From Paenibacillus sp. MBLB1832 (lineage in GTDB: Bacteria; Bacillota; Bacilli; Paenibacillales; NBRC-103111), in assembly GCF_032271945.1 (NCBI RefSeq), contig NZ_CP130319.1, positions 2,809,001 to 2,873,000 on the forward strand: 64,000 nucleotides of DNA, in the 5' to 3' direction. The notes under the pieces are model-generated. The model was not told the origin of the DNA. It ran no database searches and was given only the letters and a program-made list of their open reading frames with translations. Below are positions 60,192-64,000 of the stretch, in pieces (the stretch's first letter is position 1; every line of letters starts with the position of its first letter). The position numbers were made by a program, and so were the translations under genes.

Positions 60192-60200
60192 TGGTAAAAT
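60192..60200 (+). promoter_or_regulatory. Extended -10 promoter
   Basis: TGGTAAAAT about 45 bp after the right half-site. Confidence 0.5.
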
Positions 60201-60237
60201 CAAAATATTATATTGCTAAGGCTAAGGGGTGTTCTTA

Positions 60238-61074
60238 TTGAAAGTATGGTGGCTAGACTATCATCCTGTTTTTAACACTGTAAATTTTGCAAATGATGAA
60301 GATGAGAGAGACGTTAGAGAATTGGTTAAAAAAGCTATTCCAATATCGGATAACTGGGGAAAATATCAAGTAGTATTAGAGAACAAGGAGAAACCATCAG
60401 ATATACTCCGAGAATTGGGTGGCGCTCTTATAGTAAGCGGACGAACAAAGGAAGTCATCTCTCAGTTATCTGATTGCAAAGTTGAATTTCTACCACTAAC
60501 AAGTGTAGATGGTGAATTTTATGTGTTGAATGTATTAACAGTTTTAAATTGTGTTAATCCAAATCATTCAAAAGAAAAACGTTTAAGTTCTGGAAAGTTA
60601 TTGGAATACGTAGAACTTGAGCTGTATAAAGATGTTGTACAAGATAAAGACATTTTTAAAATCATGCTACATGAAGGCGATAGAGTTTTACCTAAAATCT
60701 ACGTTTCTGACCAACTTAAATCATTAATTGAGAATCAACTTGAGGGATTTCAACTTGTTGAGATGTGGGATTCGGAGTTTTCGTGGAAGCAGAAGGAAGA
60801 AAAATATTCAAACATGTGCGAAGCAGTTGATAAATCGTTAAAGAAAACATTTGACTTTGGGAAAGCTGTTGATTTTGTAAAAAACAACAAAGAAAAAGTT
60901 GCGTATAGTGGGAAATGGGCATTAAAAGTTGATGACGAAAATGAAATTTTACTTGGACAACTGCAACTTGATGGAGGTTATATTTGGATTAACCCTGCTT
61001 TTTATCCACCAATTATCTTAGGATTGACATGGGGGACTAAAGAGAAGAGAAATATGCTATTTGGAATATTTTAA
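60238..61074 (+). CDS. Hypothetical protein, possibly Imm11/DUF1629-like
   Basis: A 278-residue soluble protein: KVWWLDYHPVFNTVNFANDEDERDVRELVKK, then DCKVEFLPLTSVDGEFYVLNVLTVLNCVNP (the part that recalls Imm11/DUF1629 immunity proteins), IYVSDQLKSLIENQLEGFQLVEMWDSE, and a C-terminal extension. The N-terminal half fits the immunity family, the last 70 residues less so. TTG at 60238 is chosen because AAGGGGTG precedes it. Last complete cassette of the array. Confidence 0.6.
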   Translation: MKVWWLDYHPVFNTVNFANDEDERDVRELVKKAIPISDNWGKYQVVLENKEKPSDILRELGGALIVSGRTKEVISQLSDCKVEFLPLTSVDGEFYVLNVLTVLNCVNPNHSKEKRLSSGKLLEYVELELYKDVVQDKDIFKIMLHEGDRVLPKIYVSDQLKSLIENQLEGFQLVEMWDSEFSWKQKEEKYSNMCEAVDKSLKKTFDFGKAVDFVKNNKEKVAYSGKWALKVDDENEILLGQLQLDGGYIWINPAFYPPIILGLTWGTKEKRNMLFGIF

Positions 61075-61115
61075 ATTATTGATTTATTAACTAATAATAT
61101 GAAAGGTCATGTCAT

Positions 61116-61214
61116 TACGCTAACGGGTAACGATAGTGCAAAAACAAGGGACAGATCGCCGCGACAGGCAGCTGTCCCTTGTTTCATTGAAGTAACGGGC
61201 AGTAGAGCGTGGTG
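61116..61214 (+). repeat. attC-like site 61 (complete, last of the array)
   Basis: Left half CGCTAACGGGTAACGATAGT, hairpin AACAAGGGACAG..CAGCTGTCCCTTGTT, right half AAGTAACGGGCAGTAGAGCG. Confidence 0.85.
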
Positions 61215-61225
61215 GCACTTCAAAA

Positions 61226-61262
61226 GACACCGCTTCTGGAAGGGGAACCCAGAAGCGGTGTC
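61226..61262 (+). terminator. Strong hairpin after the last site
   Basis: GACACCGCTTCTGG-AAGGGGA-ACCCAGAAGCGGTGTC, a 14-bp stem. It sits between the last site and the truncated nucleotidyltransferase. No T-run, so termination is uncertain. Confidence 0.5.
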
Positions 61263-61331
61263 GAAATAGTTTGCATAATATTTAACGTTTTTTTAGGGGG
61301 AGTATTTATTCATCCTGATTTAGATTTTATC

Positions 61332-61511
61332 ATGTCTGAAATGAAGAATTTCCAGAAGCCTTGGTTTATTTCAGGGGGTTGGGTAATCGATATTGCTTTA
61401 GGTAAAGTAACGAGGGAGCATGACGATCTTGATATTTGTATTTACCGTGAGGATGCTAATGAAGCACTACGATATTTTGATGATTGGGAAATTAAAGTAG
61501 CGGTTCGTTAA
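61332..61511 (+). pseudogene. Truncated aminoglycoside-nucleotidyltransferase-like gene
   Basis: Encodes the first third of a protein of the aminoglycoside-2''-adenylyltransferase/LnuB-like type: KPWFISGGWVIDIALGKVTREHDDLDICIYRED holds the GGW and DxD nucleotide-transfer motifs. The family normally runs to 160 residues or more; here the frame stops 20 residues after the motif. The family's usual N-terminus (HPDLDFIM) is encoded upstream but has no good start codon (GTA in place of one). Both ends look damaged. Confidence 0.7.
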
Positions 61512-61639
61512 TTTCGATCATTAGACATATGTATAAAATACGGATTTTGTGAAGTAGTAAGGGCTCTTAAAAATGACTAAACAGCGTCTTCTTTAGTGTT
61601 GTCTTTTTCAATAACTGCAACATTAATTTTCATGGGAGC

Positions 61640-61925
61640 TTAATGAGGCTGCCCGAGCGGCAGCCTCACTTTGCATTTTGCTGAACTCGTTTTCCGATTA
61701 TCAGGCATGAACCTTAAGCCCTGGGAATAGGCGCTTGGGTCAAAGAAGGCAATTTCCCACAGATGTCCGTCCAAGTCCTCGAAGCTTCTGATATACATAA
61801 AGCCATGATCCACCTTCCCTCCCGCACCCAGCGCCTTATTAGCCAGTGCGCAATGATTCCTGCAGCAGCGCTGGCGACATCTGCCATAGGCTTGGTAATG
61901 AACGTCTGGAAATACGACTTACTTG
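61640..61925 (-). pseudogene. VOC/glyoxalase-family remnant
   Basis: On the minus strand the last 50 codons read LANKALGAGGKVDHGFMYIR then SFEDLDGHLWEIAFFDPS, the typical C-terminal half of VOC-fold proteins. Upstream parts are in other frames (FQTFITKPMADVASAA), so one or more indels have broken the gene. It ends with a tail that runs into a cassette-type hairpin (61642-61669). Confidence 0.75.
61642..61669. repeat. Isolated cassette-type hairpin
   Basis: GAGGCTGCCCGAGCGGCAGCCTC, like the hairpins of the array but without half-sites. May be the right-hand trace of a lost site, or a plain terminator. Confidence 0.45.
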
Positions 61926-62320
61926 GACGTATTGATACTCCTGCGGATGATAAACCGTAAGCTCTTGAGAGTCTCACGCTTCAGGTACAAGAGTACGGCC
62001 ACAAATACTAAAACCAATAAAGGAACAGCTGCATCCGTTACGAGGCCTGCGGCGAGATTCGTAAAAGTCGCTCCGATCATGATGACAATCATGATCATTA
62101 ACGATGAAGCTGCCGCTTTTTGGCTACGGTAGCCGGCTATAAGAATCAATCCGGCCAAAACTTCGAAAACGCCAACTGTGTAAATCAATGAGACTGGCGT
62201 ACCAAGTTTGTCGGTGAACAATTCTCTGATTTGGGAGGCAGTGGAGAAGAGTTTCGAAGCCCCAGAAAACAAAAAGTTCAATGCAATTAGACCATGCAGA
62301 ATACGTACAACCCATTTCAT
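61919..62320 (-). CDS. DoxX-like membrane protein
   Basis: The 133-residue protein has four helices and DoxX features: HGLIALNFLFSGASKLF, YTVGVFEVLAGLILIAGY and ATFTNLAAGLVTDAAVPLLVLVFVAVLLYL. Function of such proteins is poorly known (redox or stress links in some). ATG behind AAGGAG. Third gene of a minus-strand operon after ArsR and SRPBCC genes. Confidence 0.85.
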   Translation of the reverse strand: MKWVVRILHGLIALNFLFSGASKLFSTASQIRELFTDKLGTPVSLIYTVGVFEVLAGLILIAGYRSQKAAASSLMIMIVIMIGATFTNLAAGLVTDAAVPLLVLVFVAVLLYLKRETLKSLRFIIRRSINTSK

Positions 62321-62393
62321 AAGTCAAACACTCCTTAAGGGGATTACTTTTTCGCATATATATAATTCAATAATGGTCTTGGTTCCAGCTGCC

Positions 62394-62909
62394 CTATTTC
62401 TTTAACTCGTGCAATAGTTCTTCTAGACGACCCCAAGTTTCTGTAATACCCTGCAACATGCCCATGTCCATAACGAGTTTAAGAGCCTCAGGGGACACAT
62501 ATTCGGAACGATTGACCAGCATTGTCCTGCCACCCAAATCAATGAACTCTACTGTGACATTGGTCGATGGCATTGTGGCATTTGTATTTCCTTCAGCATC
62601 TGCGAAGTAATCAGTGTAGACGATTTTCTCCGGTTCGATAATATCTTTAAAAACCGCTTTGCCCCAAGATTCCATACCGTAAAATTGGCCTTGATGCTGA
62701 TCCACACACTTCATGCAGTAGTGCCAAACTCCTCCCGGCTGGAAATCAATGTTGCAAACAGGTAGATCCCAGCCTTTAGGTCCAAACCAACGCTTGAGAT
62801 GCTCAGGCTCTTTAAACATTTTGAATACGAGATCGCGCGGTGCATCGAAAATGCGCTCCAACACTAGCACCCGTTCTTTCTCTACCCTTGAAACTATTGT
62901 GTATGACAT
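62394..62909 (-). CDS. SRPBCC (AHSA1-type) domain protein
   Basis: The 171-residue protein is a START-like/AHSA1 domain: LVLERIFDAPRDLVFKMFKEPEHLKRWFGPKGWDLPVCNIDFQPGGVWHYCM at the start and FKDIIEPEKIVYTDYFADAEG are hallmarks. It binds small hydrophobic ligands by family knowledge; ligand unknown. ATG behind GAGGAG. Pairing with an ArsR gene just upstream is a common arrangement. Confidence 0.92.
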   Translation of the reverse strand: MSYTIVSRVEKERVLVLERIFDAPRDLVFKMFKEPEHLKRWFGPKGWDLPVCNIDFQPGGVWHYCMKCVDQHQGQFYGMESWGKAVFKDIIEPEKIVYTDYFADAEGNTNATMPSTNVTVEFIDLGGRTMLVNRSEYVSPEALKLVMDMGMLQGITETWGRLEELLHELKK

Positions 62910-62939
62910 TGTAGTTTCTCCTCGTGATTAGGAATGACT

Positions 62940-63284
62940 TTATGGTTTTTCTTTGTTCTGAAGTTCCCGCAAGTAGTCGTCCAGCTTGTCGTATCTTTCT
63001 TCCATCACTCTCAGAAAGGATTGCGCCCAATTATTCAGCGCTTGGAACGGCTCCAGCCGGATTCTGTAGATACGGCGGTTCGCTTCTGCCCTTACTTCTA
63101 AAATCCCGTGGTCGCTAAGCATCTTCAAATGCTTCGAGGCTTGAGGCTGACGAAGCCCCAAACGTTCGGCGACTTCCCCCACAGTCAGGGGACCATGGCG
63201 CAGGAGTTCTACGATACGCATACGATTAGGTTCAGCCAAAGAGCTCAACGTTGATATCTCCATGGCCTGTTTTTTGACTGACAT
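62940..63284 (-). CDS. ArsR-family transcription regulator
   Basis: The 114-residue winged-helix protein shows LSSLAEPNRMRIVELLRHGPLTVGEVAERLGLRQPQASKHLKMLSDHGILEVRAEANRRIYRI, the ArsR helix-turn-helix and wing. No metal-binding cysteines, as in SRPBCC-linked members. It probably regulates its own operon. ATG at 63284 is chosen for spacing from GAGGTGAG. The intergenic region 63285-63390 may hold its operator. Confidence 0.92.
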   Translation of the reverse strand: MSVKKQAMEISTLSSLAEPNRMRIVELLRHGPLTVGEVAERLGLRQPQASKHLKMLSDHGILEVRAEANRRIYRIRLEPFQALNNWAQSFLRVMEERYDKLDDYLRELQNKEKP

Positions 63285-63549
63285 GCTGCTCACCTCACGT
63301 AATCAATTTGAATAATTCTACCATCCCCTTATCACTATACTATGTTATCATGTTGTTGACTCCAATATATTCCATAATGAATATTCACGTCAAGGAATAT
63401 TTGTACAATGACACTTTTGTTCAGTTCTGAGCGTTTGCCTTACACGACGGTTCTTCTTTTCATCCACAAGAGAGATTACTCCGTAGCATAATCCCCACAA
63501 TAAAAAAACCGATTCTTCATGCGGAATCGGGGTGACCTTTTCAAAATTA

Positions 63550-63745
63550 ATTAAATATTCCGCCGCGAGAATCGATAGCTCGTATGTAAACACTTTCTCG
63601 TTGTGGTTGTTCTCAAAGAGGACACGAAACGTACCGATCCGGAGTCGATACAAGCCAACTTAACCCTTCTCGGTTTGATATCGCCATCTAGTGGAATGCT
63701 GAGCAAACCATTCAGATCCTGCACGATTCGCTCTTATATAGCTTT
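63550..63745 (-). pseudogene. RelE/ParE-type toxin, frameshifted
   Basis: Three minus-strand frames in order give ERIVQDLNGLLSIPLDGDIK, then YRLRIGTFRVLFENNHNEKV, then VYIRAIDSRGGIFN, which together make a RelE/ParE-type mRNA interferase or gyrase-poison body. At least two indels break it. No antitoxin gene is visible next to it. A minus-strand frame at 63390-63653 covers only the middle part. Confidence 0.7.
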
Positions 63746-63805
63746 CTCTTGTTTAGCGTTATTTTCACCGAGTCTTAATGTGGTCAGTCAACTTGTAAAC
63801 CGAAC

Positions 63806-63922
63806 TCAGCTCAGTGGCGTTGGGATGAAATATTGCCCAAAAAGCATTGCAACGATGATTCCAAAAAACAGTACAAATATGAAGATTAACAAAATACCAA
63901 GAACAAATCTTCGTAGTTTCAT
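63806..63922 (-). CDS. Very small single-helix membrane protein
   Basis: A 38-residue frame (MKLRRFVLGILLIFIFVLFF then GIIVAMLFGQYF) with a basic start and one long hydrophobic helix; ATG with CGAGGA 6 bases upstream. Similar tiny membrane proteins are common in Bacilli. Function unknown. Confidence 0.5.
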   Translation of the reverse strand: MKLRRFVLGILLIFIFVLFFGIIVAMLFGQYFIPTPLS

Positions 63923-64000
63923 GTTATTCCTCGTTTCAATTTTGTCGCTAAACCCGTTAGAACGAACCAAAAACGGCTACGTTTAGCAATCGTATTCAGT

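Noticed and set aside
2041-61214. CRISPR array
   Set aside because: Repeats are regularly present, but spacers are whole genes of 150-2700 bp and the repeats vary; no cas genes.
9644-61214. pdif modules (XerCD dif sites around single genes)
   Set aside because: The 7/8-6-7/8 palindromes invite this reading, but dif arms are 11 bp with a different conserved sequence, and here two half-sites always sit on the same side of a hairpin downstream of the gene. Not fully excluded; see the site-structure finding.
2041-61214. Ordinary terminators or REP/BIME-like elements
   Set aside because: Hairpins with T-runs do look like terminators, but these do not explain the conserved half-sites on both sides, tandem empty sites, or elements inserted specifically in the left half.
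63603-63986. Plus-strand protein at the right edge
   Set aside because: Low-complexity frame opposite a RelE/ParE-like remnant and a tiny membrane-protein ORF on the minus strand; no ribosome binding site.
1-64000. tRNA or rRNA genes
   Set aside because: I looked for cloverleaf-like stretches and rRNA words and saw none; array hairpins are too short to be tRNAs.

Overview
The window looks like chromosomal DNA of a Paenibacillus-type member of the Bacillota. Genes are AT-rich with strong GGAGG-type ribosome binding sites and frequent TTG/GTG starts. There is a T-box leader before thrS, and copper-amine-oxidase N-terminal domains, DUF4838, UPF0158 and SUKH genes are present. This is inferred from gene content only, not from a marker gene.

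Layout. 1-1.7 kb: 3' part of a DUF4838 gene and a decayed reading frame. 2.0-61.2 kb: a long array of mostly single small genes, almost all on the + strand. Each gene is followed by a repeated element of roughly 60-105 bp, and I found about 60 sites or site remnants, about 50 of them with a recognisable right half. A complete element has a left half-site (consensus CTAACGRGAAACGATAGTT), a variable GC-rich hairpin (often containing GGCTGCCGCGG or GCCGCGGCAG), and a right half-site (consensus TAACGGGCAGGATAGTTGAA). The two half-sites resemble each other, each is an imperfect palindrome around a roughly 6-nt spacer, and they can also pair with each other across the hairpin. This is the box-spacer-box / hairpin / box-spacer-box topology of integron attC sites, although the boxes are not the classical ones. 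61.3-64 kb: a truncated nucleotidyltransferase gene, then a minus-strand ArsR / SRPBCC / DoxX / broken VOC gene cluster, a broken RelE/ParE-type toxin gene and a tiny membrane-protein ORF.

How it fits together. I read the middle 59 kb as an integron-like gene-cassette array in a Gram-positive genome, without a recombinase gene in the window. Supporting signs: one gene per site, uniform orientation, cassette stop codons lying in or touching the left half-site, short leaders with cassette-borne extended -10 promoters, hairpins shared between unrelated cassettes, sites in tandem with no gene between them, a duplicated cassette (UPF0158), and a lone right half-site at 2041-2070 upstream of the T-box/thrS unit that could be the array entry point. 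A group II intron (22582-25224) and a tandem pair of IS110-family elements (about 43314-46849) are each inserted inside a left half-site.

Cargo. Recognisable cassettes encode a secreted nuclease, an AbiGi-like abortive-infection protein, two SMI1/KNR4 (SUKH) proteins, a suppressor-of-fused domain protein, DUF6882, DUF2750 and UPF0158 proteins, NUDIX hydrolases (one frameshifted), HAD-type phosphatases, a low-molecular-weight tyrosine phosphatase, a P-loop kinase, an orotate phosphoribosyltransferase, a 2H phosphoesterase, nucleotidyltransferases, a GNAT acetyltransferase, a VanZ-like protein, an Amj-type lipid II flippase, a three-gene ABC-2 exporter, and many small membrane proteins, lipoproteins and proteins I do not recognise. 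The mix (defence, immunity-like proteins, drug-modifying folds, unknowns) is what mobile cassette arrays usually carry.
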